Source: Agapanthus africanus (lineage: Eukaryota > Streptophyta > Magnoliopsida > Asparagales > Amaryllidaceae). From it: a DNA stretch of 64,000 nt. This document shows positions 54,831 through 64,000 of this stretch, piece by piece (the stretch's first letter is position 1; each line of letters starts with the position of its first letter). The position numbers and the translations under genes were made by a program. The stretch spans positions 750,145,632 through 750,209,631 of the forward strand of contig CM057340.1 of the NCBI GenBank assembly GCA_030015575.1, in the 5' to 3' direction. The notes below the pieces were generated by a model that saw only the letters and a list, made by a program, of their open reading frames with translations, ran no database searches and was not told the origin of the DNA.

Positions 54831-56432
54831 TTGGGGGGTTATACTAAGAATTATTGGTTATTGGGACCCTTCACCTCTCTGAAGACGTTGAAGAATTACA
54901 ACGACATGTATCAGAGGTGTGGAGAGATGTACCCTTGAACCAATGAATGTTCATCAAAGATTTGATAACCTTGTTTGGGAATAAGTCCAATTTAGAAGAA
55001 GACCTATGGGCTCGGTCGATTTTGGGGTTTGGCCAACTTTGGGCTCAGCCCGCTTAGTCTTTGTCATTTCCCTTTTTTTATAAATTGTTAAACATTTGCT
55101 AGGACACGGTCTTTTCTCTGTGCACATAATGCTAAACATTCATGTGAATACTGACACCCGCTTTCTTTTTGTTTTTTTATGAGTGTTGAACACTCTTCAT
55201 GACGCTAGGCTCTTCTTGAGGAGCGCAGAGCGCACTGTGTTAAGTAGCGCTCATGTGAGGGGTACGTGGGGCGCTGAGCGCCAGCATTTGAGCATTGAGC
55301 GCTCTTATAAAATAGCGCCCACGTGAGGAGCACGTGGAGCGCTCGGCGCTGAGCGCCAGATTTGAGTGCTAAGCACTGAGTTTTTCGTTCTGCCCAATTC
55401 AATTATTTGAGAATTTGGTTCTCCCTTATGAAAGACTTCATCTTATAGATCTGAGATCTAGAAAAAGAACTAAGTTCTTTTGATGTAAGAGTTAAACTCT
55501 TAGATGTGGAGGAGATGCTATGATCTCTCTTCTTTTTATGAAAGAGTTTGTCTTATAGATCTGTGATCTGGAAAAAGAACTAAGTTCTTCTGATGTGAGA
55601 GTTAAACTCTCAAATATAGAGGAGATGCTATGATCTCACTTATTGTTATTTTACCTTGAAAAAAAATCTTCTTCTTAGAGCATGGTCTTCTCTTTTTCTT
55701 TTTCTTTTTTGAGAACTTGAAGTTTATGGGGGGTTCTTCTATACAAGGCTTGAAGTCTTGGGTCCTTTATATAGGAAGGCTGATTTGTTGAATCAGTTAA
55801 GGAAATCTCTCATTGAGAGATCTCTGATTGATTTGGGGATGTTTCCCACCATTGGATCTTTGATCCAAGTGATTCTATTTTACAGAAGATATCTTTCTTG
55901 TTTTTAGCAAGATTGGAAAAATATTTTCCCATACAGAACTTATTTTATATCTTGGTGATGTTTAATCAGCATTGGATCTTTGATCCAACGGTGCTCTGAT
56001 TTACAGAGCACAATCCTTCTTGTTTAGAAATATTTGAGGAGTATTTCCCCGGTCAAAATTTGATTCTGTGCTCTGATGATTTATCATCTTCATTGGATCT
56101 TTGATCCAAGGGTGAAGAACATTTAGTTCTACCGCTGGCGCTCTCGTGCTTTGCACGTGAGGCGCTACCTCAGAGTCTTTTAACTCTTAGCGCTGGTGCC
56201 TTTGGCGCCAGCGCTCTCGTGGTTTGCACGAGAGGCGCTGCCTCAGAGTCTTTTGACTCTTAGCGCTGGCGCTCTTAGCGCTAGCGCTCTCGTGTTTCAC
56301 GTGAGACGCTGCCTCAGAGTCTTTGACTCTTAGAGCTAGCGCTCTTGGCGCTAGCGCTCTCGTGCTTTGCACGTGAGGCGCTACCTCAGTTCAAATTTCA
56401 AATTTTGAATAGAGCTTTGCTCTCTGATCGGG
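54496..56432 (+). repeat. Right arm of the ~4 kb palindrome (LTR U3-like)
   Basis: Mirror of 52475-54415, in the same orientation as the element B LTR. It ends at CTCTGATCGGGGGAAACAG, the same place at which similarity between E1 and the others breaks off, and is followed directly by another LTR-like module. Confidence 0.88.
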
Positions 56433-58390
56433 GGAAACAGGGTTTCCATTGGGTTTAAGGACATCATAGTCCATAAAGATTAGTTTAAGGATATTACGGT
56501 CCATAGTTAGTTTAATGACATTACGGTCCATGAAGTCTAGTCTCATTAGTTTGGGGGTGTGCCAAGAGTTATTGGTTATTGGTACCCTCCACCTCTCTGA
56601 AGACGTTGAAGGATTACAATGACATGTATCAGAGGTGTGGATAGATGTACCTTTTAACCAGATTCCAGATTGAGGAGTTATCAGTTCTGAGCATAGAAGC
56701 TCAGTTTTCTTGGAGATTTAATCTCGGGAAGGACGTAACCAATTTGGGGTTGAAGTTGGTCCCTTATAGTGTTAAACACTAATGTATCTTCAGCGCTCAC
56801 GTGTTCCCACGTGATACTTTAAGGCAGTGTTAAACACTGAAAGTTGAGGGTGCTTACGTGTGGCACGTGAGGCTCTAAAGCAGTGTTAAACACTTCTTAA
56901 AGGTTGGTGATGTTCGCTTAGTTTTATTCCCTTTTCTTTTTATAAGTGTTAAACACTTTATCCTTGTGGCCATCACGTGTGAGCACGTGAGGCGCCTAAG
57001 AATTAGACATTGCCTCCTTGGCTTTATTCCCTTTTCTTTTTTATAAGTGCTAAGCACTATCTGGGTGGCGGGTCACGTGTGAACACATAATCTATTTCAA
57101 TCTTTCTTTTGAGTTCATCACAGGTGGTCACGTGTGAACACGTGACCCTCAATATGCATGGAATTCTTTCTCTGGGTCTTAAAAATCTCAAATCCCTTAT
57201 TATATATATATATTTATTTATTTATTTATAAGGATTTAATTCCTTAGACTTACCTCTTCTCTTAGGTTTTGGATCTGCATGGCAGAGTCTTCCCGATGAG
57301 AATTAAATTCTCAACTTGTGGAGAGATCTGCTTCTGCAGATCTTTTACCATAAGGGAGAACTAAGTTCTTATATAAAGGGTTAAACCCTAGTTTTATCAG
57401 AGGAATTAAATTTCTATATGCCTTTTGGGAGAATTAATTCTCTGAACTTAGATCTTCTCCAAAGTTTTGGATCTGCATGGCAGAATCTCCCCGATGAGAA
57501 TTAAATTCTCAACTTGTGGGGAGATCTGCTTCTGCAGACCTTTTACCAGAAGAAAGAACTAAGTTCTTTTGGAAAAGTTAAACTCCTGTGGAGGCGAAGA
57601 AGAAGTAAGATGTTCTCTGTGTTTTGTTCCTTCTTATCTAAGGTTTCTTTTATTCTTTTGAACTTGCAATTTATGGGGGGTTCTTCTGTACAAGACTTAA
57701 AGTCTTGGGTCCTTTATATAAGGGAGGCTGATTTGTTGATTCAGTTAAGGAAATCTTTCATTGAGAGATTTCTTAATTAATTTGGGGAATTTATCCACCA
57801 TCGGATCTTTGATCCAAGGGCATCTGTTTTACAGAAGACATTTTTCTTGTTTTTTAACAAGATTAGGAAAATATTTTACATACAGAGCTTATTCTGTAAT
57901 TTGGTGATTTTTTAATCACCATTAGATTTTTGATCCAACGGTGCTCTATTTTACAGAGCATAATCTTTCTTGTTTAGAAAGATTCAAGGAATATTTCCTC
58001 AATCAGAATTTAATTCTGTATTTTGGTGATTTTTAATCTCCATTGGATTTTTGATCCAACGGTGCTCTGATTTACAGAGCACAATCTTTCTTATTTAGAA
58101 AGATTTGAGGAGTATTTCCTCAATAGGGTTCTGACCCCTTTTATATAGAATTTAATTCTATCGGGTCAGAAGAGCATCACGTGTTGGCACATGATGCGCC
58201 TTCTGTCCTGCTATTTGTTTTATGAAGGCACCTATATATTTTGTTTATAAGTGCTCACGTGTGGCACGTGAGGCCCAACTTCAGTCCTATTTGTTAAGTG
58301 TAATACTCGTAATTTTAGCTCCAAGGCACATCACGTGTGGGCACGTGATGCTCTCTTTAAGGAATTTTCCCACTGCTTTTTTATTTATTA
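56433..58390 (+). repeat. Second LTR U3-like module, truncated
   Basis: Begins again with TTTAAGGACATCATAGTCC units, the CACCTCTCTGAAGACGTTGAA phrase, then hairpins (GAATTAAATTC, TTGGATTTTTGATCCAA), paired CACGTG boxes (56810-57145, 58180-58340) and CTTTATATAAGG at 57712. It repeats the layout of 54496-56432 in direct orientation and resembles 37400-38260 of the element B LTR more distantly. It stops at about 58390 against element C, before any TATA/leader part. Confidence 0.75.
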
Positions 58391-59058
58391 TTTATTTTTC
58401 CAAAGGGAACAGGGTCGCCGGAGATAGTAAGGCTCTGGTGGAGTGAGCTCGGTGAGGGCTGAGATGCTAGAGGAGGTAGTTGGCCTTAGAGGTGTGAGGG
58501 GTCCACAGGAAGTGGTCGACGGCGAGGTTGAGGGGTCATGGTCGATGAAGGAGGGTCGAGGCGGGCGAAGGTGATGGTGGTGGTTGGTGCTCGTGGAAGG
58601 TTGAAGGCTCGGGTTTGGTGAAGTAGAAGACGAAGGGCGATGGAGGTAGTGAGGGGAGTTACAGAGGGGAGGATTCGGAGGCCGGGCATCTCGGGCGGTT
58701 GCGGCAAGGGCGGGGTCGTGGAAGAGTTGTTGCGAATGATGAAGGGCTAGGATCGAGAGGAGAGAGAAAGAGAGGAAAAGAGAGGAGAGAGAAAGAGAGA
58801 AAAGAGAGGGGGAAAGGGATCAGGTCGGGTTAGGGTGAGGGTTTAAGTTTGGGTTGGGGTTTAGGAAAATTAGAAAGAATTGGATAAAAAAATTAATTAG
58901 GAGATTAAAATAAAAGTGGGAAAATAATTAGGAAAAATAGGATTTAATGGAAAATGAAATAGGAGAAATATAGGGAAAATATATTTGGAAAAAATTGGAA
59001 ATAAAGTTTTAAATAAAACATATACTGAATTTATATGTACAAGATACCGGGTATTACA
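58391..59058 (-). repeat. Element C 3' LTR, truncated
   Basis: On the - strand it begins TGTAATACCCGG, is A/T-rich for ~200 bp, and enters a C-rich leader block (58400-58860), as in the element A LTR. It is cut off at about 58391 after ~670 bp of an expected ~3 kb by the junction with the LTR-like module on its left. Confidence 0.8.
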
Positions 59059-59072
59059 TCATACCCCCCTTA
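59059..59072 (-). promoter_or_regulatory. Element C polypurine tract
   Basis: The - strand reads AAGGGGGGTATGA directly before the LTR, the same as in element A. Confidence 0.75.
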
Positions 59073-59838
59073 AATAAAATTTCGTTCTCGAAATTAAATT
59101 AAACAATAAGCTATAAAATTCATGCGAAAAGCAACCACTAAAAAAATCGAATATTTATATGTAGCAAATAGGGCAGGAAAAATCATATGTATGTTCAAAA
59201 TAAATAACAGATAATAGTAATAACTATATATATATATATACACACACACACACAATTACAATGAAAAGAAAAGAAAAAATAGAATACACTGTATAAGGTT
59301 ATACCATTAAAATTTGAAGGATAGTAGATTATTTGAAATAACGAAATTAGTTAATAATGCGCACTTTTAGAAAAGCACAAAAATAGAGAAACACTAAATT
59401 TCAAATGTCACTAAATATAACTACAATAGTAGAGAGTAATACCAGTAATGTGTAGTAGACTATCCAGGGCATGGATTTGCGGTAAGATACGACCTAATCG
59501 AAAGATGAAGTCAGGAAAGTGGCGCTCAACTATAGTGTCAATGAGGCTGGAGTCAGGTTACTACAAAGTTTCAAGATGAGATTATAATAATAAATCTCAA
59601 GAAGGGAAAGAAATTATTGGAGGAAGGAACAATCAATGCATCATGCGGACTTTAAAGGTACAATACTCAGGGAAAAATTTGCTCGAACCGAACTTTATTA
59701 TTCAAAAAAAAATTTGACAGAATACAATTGAGAGATAAATGTGGCCCTAAGCTATACATTGCTTTTATTTGGCCAGAAGAAAAGAAAATAAGTCGCGTCA
59801 GTCGCGATTGTGGAAATTCAACAAGTTACGCTGGGGCC
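59073..59838 (-). other. Element C 3' untranslated region
   Basis: A/T-rich, no gene. A TA/CA microsatellite lies at 59227-59254. Confidence 0.5.
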
Positions 59839-60336
59839 TCATCTTCCTATAGCGCTAAGATAGGGGCGTCCATTCCTATAGCACCTCGCAGGGATTTCCG
59901 CTGGAAGTTCTTCAGCCTCGAGTTCCTCCTCACTCGAGATTTCCTCCTCCGACTCTTCCTCGGCTGGGGCCTCGTCTTCGGACTCTTCTCCCATGGGGTT
60001 TTCTTCCACATGATCTGTCTCTTCTCGATCCCCTTCCACTGGGTCCTTCTCAGGATCTTCCTCTTCAGGATTTTCATCTGGATTCTCTTCTACTGGGTCT
60101 TCATCAGGATCTTCTTCTACCGGGTCTTCTTCGGGGTCGTCTTCTTCATCGTCAGAGTCACTGATTATATTGACTTCTGGAGCTGCGTCTGCGACTCCCT
60201 CGTCCTCGGGATCACTGTTGTCAAAAATAACCTGTGGGTCATCGATCTCATCATCTGAACTCACTAGTATGCAGTCAAAAGAAACGCAGGACCGAATGTC
60301 CTCATCGAAAGGCCACGCTGCCACAGGGTTAGCCAT
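59839..60336 (-). CDS. Acidic ORF of element C, intact
   Basis: 165 codons from the ATG at 60336, three bases after a 3' splice site (CTCTCTCTTTTCAG). I take this ATG and not the one at 60375 because the latter would lie in the intron. Residues ~1-50 are mixed (MANPVAAWPFDEDIRS); ~50-145 are almost wholly D, E, P, S and N, with loose repeats of EEDPVEEDPDEDP type; the last ~18 are neutral to basic (CYRNGRPYLSAIGR). It is not part of Gag or Pol. Acidic tails can mimic nucleic acid or bind histones, but nothing shows that here. Its open frame in an otherwise gutted element is notable. Confidence 0.6.
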   Translation of the reverse strand: MANPVAAWPFDEDIRSCVSFDCILVSSDDEIDDPQVIFDNSDPEDEGVADAAPEVNIISDSDDEEDDPEEDPVEEDPDEDPVEENPDENPEEEDPEKDPVEGDREETDHVEENPMGEESEDEAPAEEESEEEISSEEELEAEELPAEIPARCYRNGRPYLSAIGR

Positions 60337-60375
60337 AGCCTGAAAAGAGAGAGTTATGATCAGATAGTGGAACAC

Positions 60376-61144
60376 AAAAAAATATATAACTCAAGATGTG
60401 GAGCACATGGACAATATAGGGTGGATAAAATCTAAAATCATAAACTTAAGTGATGATGCAATAAGTAGTATATGGAACCGAGTAGTAAGGGAACAGTATA
60501 CGAATCACAACCCACTTTTTTTCATTTAAACCAAGGGGTTCAACAAAATACAAGGTTCAGACGAAAAGAACGATTACTAAATAAAATAACAAGGTCTTTA
60601 TTGAAAACGGGAAGGGTGATAACTCCGCGTTGATATCTAGATCGCTGCGATCTCATGAAGCGAGTTTGAATCCTGTGTTAGGTCCGTACCATCCTCAAAA
60701 CTTGAACTACGAAAACAACCAAATTACTCAAGCAGATGTGGAGAGCGTTGACGAATCTCCTCCGTGTAGCTCTTTCCTTCGAGGGCAACCATTGACAAGA
60801 AGCTCGTCAGATCCACAAATCAAGCACTGCCTTTTAGCCCGACGACAATCCCTCTGAAGATATCCTGGCCTCTTACAATAACCACAACATTAGGTTCTTC
60901 GCTGCTTCTGTTGCTGAGGAACAAATGGGCACTTCATTTGCACACACACACACCCTCTTTGTTTAACAGGGATTCCCCTACGATTGGGGACTCCTGCTGA
61001 TGCCTGAGCCATTTTCCTTCTTAGTCCTTCAGCTAAGAGATCGTTTGTTCGCTCTTGGGCTTATATCAAACCTTGCAGTACACCCAAAATCTCGGCGGCC
61101 TGACTCTGGGGAGTGGAGGTGGAAGGAGAGTCGTTGGAAGCCAT
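60376..61144 (-). pseudogene. Element C gag remnant with zinc knuckle
   Basis: Starts at ATG 61144 (MASNDSPSTSTPQ), four bases after a 3' splice site (TTTATTGTTTCAG), and reaches NDLLAEGLRRKMAQ, which lines up with residues ~30-45 of element A Gag (TDLLAEGLK). The capsid domain is deleted. Next comes CGYCKRPGYLQRDC (zinc knuckle; the usual H is Y here) and CLICGSDELLVNGC (60890-60785). Several stops. 60376-60780 shows no further coding homology. Confidence 0.8.
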
Positions 61145-61349
61145 GGTCCTGAAACAATAAATTTTCGGGTGGTATAAGGTATAAGATTCAAGATAAGGTC
61201 ATGGATTAATAACTGAGAGTAAGATCAAGTGGTAGGACAAGACTTTGAACAATGATGTAATGAAAATTATATGGAAGTGACGAGCAATATCACTGGATAT
61301 AAATCAAGGGATCCCTAGACTGAACTGAAATCTCATTCCAACCCAAACT

Positions 61350-61371
61350 GGCTCTAATACTAACTAAACCA
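61350..61371 (-). promoter_or_regulatory. Element C primer binding site (candidate)
   Basis: The - strand after the LTR reads TGGTTTAGTTAGTATTAGAG and then CC. It resembles an initiator-Met site (TGGTATCAGAGCC) with an internal insertion, and also resembles the element A site, so the oddity is shared by the family. Confidence 0.55.
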
Positions 61372-64000
61372 TGTCACGTCCCGCTTCCCAAAATACGGAA
61401 TACGAATGGTGACAAGGCCAGCCATACTCCTACGGCTAAGGAAATATCCTGTCGTAGTCACACTTCGGCTTCTAGCACCATGTGGTAATCAGTAATCATA
61501 GCACAGGTAATGAGAAGTGCAGTCACTAATTCTATCAAAACAGATAAAAAAAACTAACCTGATAGAGTCAAGAGAATGATAGCGCCGACGTCACTGATCT
61601 ATATGTCCGCAATGTCCTCAAGGTAAGGAAGGTCCTGATCCGAGCTAAGTTCACTTCTCACTCTGAGTATGGATACTCAGGTCGTCAGAGTGACACAATA
61701 GCAATATATACATATATAATGTGCAACGATGATAAACATAAAGCAGTAAGCATATAGTAATGATGCGAGCATGAAATAACCGGTACATGTAACAATAAAG
61801 CAGGTATATCAGATTAGTAATCAATGCAATATCCATGTCACTAAAGTTATCAGTCTCTAAGTCTCAATGTCCAAGTCACTAAATTTATCGTCAGTCCAAG
61901 TGTGAGCGTCAACCACCGCAGAAGTATCCACAACCTAAGTATAAGCCCCAGGGGCAAGCACGGGCCCGAATCACAATCAGTAAGAATCAGAAACACGATC
62001 AGTACAAATCCCGAAATCACGAAATATGCCGGCAGTGGAACTCCTGAGATTCCGTTGATCGAACTCACACTCAAACTACCCCACACCCCGCAGTCTATAC
62101 CCAACACCGACCATGAATCTAAATACTAGTCTTTCCATGACAAATTTACGCGAGAATTGGAGACAGGGTCTCCATCAAGCATGTCTCAACTGGTATCCAA
62201 GATAAATGGACAGTGCTCGATGTCTTACCTATGACACAAATATAAGTTCTCTTATACCCGTCCCATACCAGTTATAGTTACACTTATATATGCCCCATAG
62301 GCGTCGACAATGCAATAACTAACTGGTTTCGCTGATTATGTACAAGTACGTGTCACTTCCATTATTCATTCACGCTTTTATACTAACGTACTTGCCACAA
62401 TCCAATCACTAACATTTATCACTTGGTAATGCAATACGGTCACTAAGATATCGATGCAAATGAATACTATTTACAAGGATATGACTGTCATGCAACATGA
62501 TGGGGATACAGTAAATACACTACTGAATACATATGAGCAACTAGTGTCGGTTAGATTAGAAAAATCATATAAAATCACACGTGCATAATTTGGCGAAACA
62601 ATATAAGAGTAAACAGTGCATTAAATTATCTGTACGGAAAAATTAGTTTTAAGTCATTCGGATTTCAAGTTTGCGAGTTATGGTCATTCCATTTTAAGTG
62701 TTCTCTGCTGGAAATCCAGTTTCAGAACTGAAAGTCCATTTCGTAACACATTTTACTCGCTGTTGGAATCATAATTAGGCGATACTATAGTTAGATAATA
62801 TTTATATTTATCTGTTATGTTTCCAACGCCTCAGGAAGATCAATAATATCCACTGTACGCAGTGAGATAATCACTTCCCAAGGTTAAGGCATACATTCTG
62901 TTTCTGCCTGAAACTACAGTACACATCTACGGTTTAAAAGGTGTTATAAATGTCAAATGGCACCGGAATGCAATGGGATAAGTACCATTAGAAATCTCAT
63001 TCAATTATATACACTTATATGTATGGTTCCGCACACTTATACATTTAAACGGGGAGATATATGCATTATAAAACAAGCAAAGGCGGAGATTTTTGCCCCG
63101 GACTGCAGTTCAGAGCCATGAATCGCCTCAGTTTTCGTTGTTATAATTTATTAAAATTCAGAGATCAATTATGTAGTGCTGTAGGTTTATCTGTTGGTTT
63201 CGATACGAGCCATGAAACGTTTCATTATGAATCATATTCAATTTAATATAAATTTTACAATATAGCATGCACGACAGGAATCAGATTTTACGACGCATCC
63301 AGGGGACATCGTTTCATATGCGAAATTTAATCGTTTCGATCCTAACTTTTTATATGCTACACATTAACAGTAAAATGAACTATTGATTTAGAAAAGTTTG
63401 CTATCATTAAGGTCTTAAGTCTGGTATTCGTATCGAACACTTGTTACGCCTATATAATTATCATTTATCAAGTTGAATTAACACATATGTATATAGCATG
63501 ATTTCATAAGTAAAGGGGTTCACTTACCTATAGAAGCGACACTACGTGTGGGATCTGTATCGACACTCGAGACGATGCGATGCTGAACACGTGCGCGACG
63601 TGGGTGCGATGCGAGGTGACCCGGTACCGGACGCTGTGGCGACGCTGGCGTGATAAGCTAGTAGGCGTGGTGATGACGCGGGCGTAACACGGTCTAGACT
63701 CGGTGCGTGGTGCGGGAGTAGCACGGCACGACACGGCATGGGACGCGACGCGGGTGTGGAAGTGGGCACGGTGCGTGCACTGGATCGGAGCACGAGTGGC
63801 ACGGAGGCGGGCACGGGCCGCGACACGTCTGGGTATGTGGTGATACGGAGCTGGTGCGGCTGTGGCAGGGTGGCAGCGGCAAGCAGGCACAGTGCGAGGG
63901 TGTGGTTTGTACACAGCTTGTCATAGTCAGCGGTGACAGCGGTGAGGTGGTGATGGCGTGGAGGTTATGAAGGAGGTGGGTGGTGACTCCGGTGAAATGA
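61372..64000 (-). repeat. Element C 5' LTR, partial (runs off the window)
   Basis: On the - strand it ends GACGTGACA at 61372. It aligns in pieces with the element A LTR, for example 61685-61655 with 21090-21140 (GACGACCTGAGT). From 63520 up to the window end it is GC-rich and open in several frames, with low-complexity products rich in H, R, S, T and P, which I do not call genes. At least 2.6 kb of LTR is present. Confidence 0.8.
63521..63530 (-). promoter_or_regulatory. 5' splice site in the element C LTR leader
   Basis: The - strand reads TAG then GTAAGTG at 63527, a near-consensus plant 5' splice site at the end of the GC-rich leader block. Together with the 3' splice sites at 61149 and 60340 it would give gag and acidic-ORF messages from one promoter. 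Confidence 0.6.

Larger units (their letters stand above)
58391..64000 (-). mobile_element. Element C: Tekay-type retrotransposon, pol-less, on the - strand
   Basis: Read on the - strand: 5' LTR (runs off the window end to 61372), degraded primer site, gag remnant (61144 downward), acidic ORF, polypurine tract (59059-59072) and a truncated 3' LTR (59058-58391). The LTR is related to that of element A, with the same GGGTATGATGTAA junction and the same GACGTGACATGG end. The internal region is only 2.3 kb and lacks protease, RT and integrase. Confidence 0.85.

Noticed and set aside
63528-63926. His/Arg/Pro-rich ORFs at the right end
   Set aside because: Same reason: GC-rich LTR leader, several frames open together, no domain.

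Overview
This window is plant nuclear heterochromatin made almost entirely of nested and decayed transposable elements. The evidence is plant-type Ty1/copia and Ty3/gypsy LTR retrotransposons, a CACTA (En/Spm) DNA transposon and two copies of the plant mobile domain (PMD). I found no convincing host single-copy gene, tRNA, rRNA or CRISPR array. It is an angiosperm sequence; I cannot name the species.

Layout, left to right. (1) 1-21473 is a Ty3/gypsy chromovirus of Tekay/Del type on the + strand (element A) with ~3.2 kb LTRs. Its 5' LTR (1-567 and 10391-10731; the start lies before the window) is split by a 9.8 kb Ty1/copia element on the - strand (568-10390; two 1902-bp LTRs; 5-bp target duplication GCATG). 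Its gag is split by a 2.77 kb truncated LTR-like insertion (11741-14507, E1). Its pol (PR, RT, RNase H, INT, chromodomain) is broken, and its 3' LTR is 18246-21473. (2) 21474-36530 holds remnants of a second retroelement (D) with a PMD open reading frame, split by an 8.6 kb non-autonomous CACTA element (25453-34048; TIRs CACTACTACAA; 3-bp duplication ATG). The CACTA element carries a 1.26-kb-arm inverted repeat, G-rich tracts and the last exons of a TnpA-like protein. (3) 36531-48038 is a Tat/Ogre-like Ty3/gypsy element on the + strand (B). It has an LTR full of short hairpins and G-box pairs, a spliced leader, a decayed PMD ORF where gag is expected, then protease, RT, two RNase H domains and integrase. 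(4) 48039-58390 is sequence of the same repeat family: 27-bp and 30-bp tandem arrays, an intact antisense ORF (51175-51621, -) behind an LTR-like promoter and leader intron, and a ~4 kb imperfect palindrome. (5) 58391-64000 is a second Tekay-type element (C) on the - strand. It has lost most of gag and all of pol but keeps an intact acidic ORF (59839-60336) just inside its 3' LTR.

Two themes recur. First, five ORFs from three element families (A gag, C gag, C acidic ORF, B ORF1 and the antisense ORF) each start 3-5 nt after a good 3' splice site, and matching 5' splice sites lie in the LTR leaders. This suggests a shared habit of splicing an LTR leader onto the initiator ATG. Second, the B/E1/palindrome family is built of arrays of short stem-loops, many of them paired CACGTG boxes. 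Stops and frameshifts are common in all pol genes, so nothing here looks autonomous; the intact ORFs are the antisense ORF and the acidic ORF.
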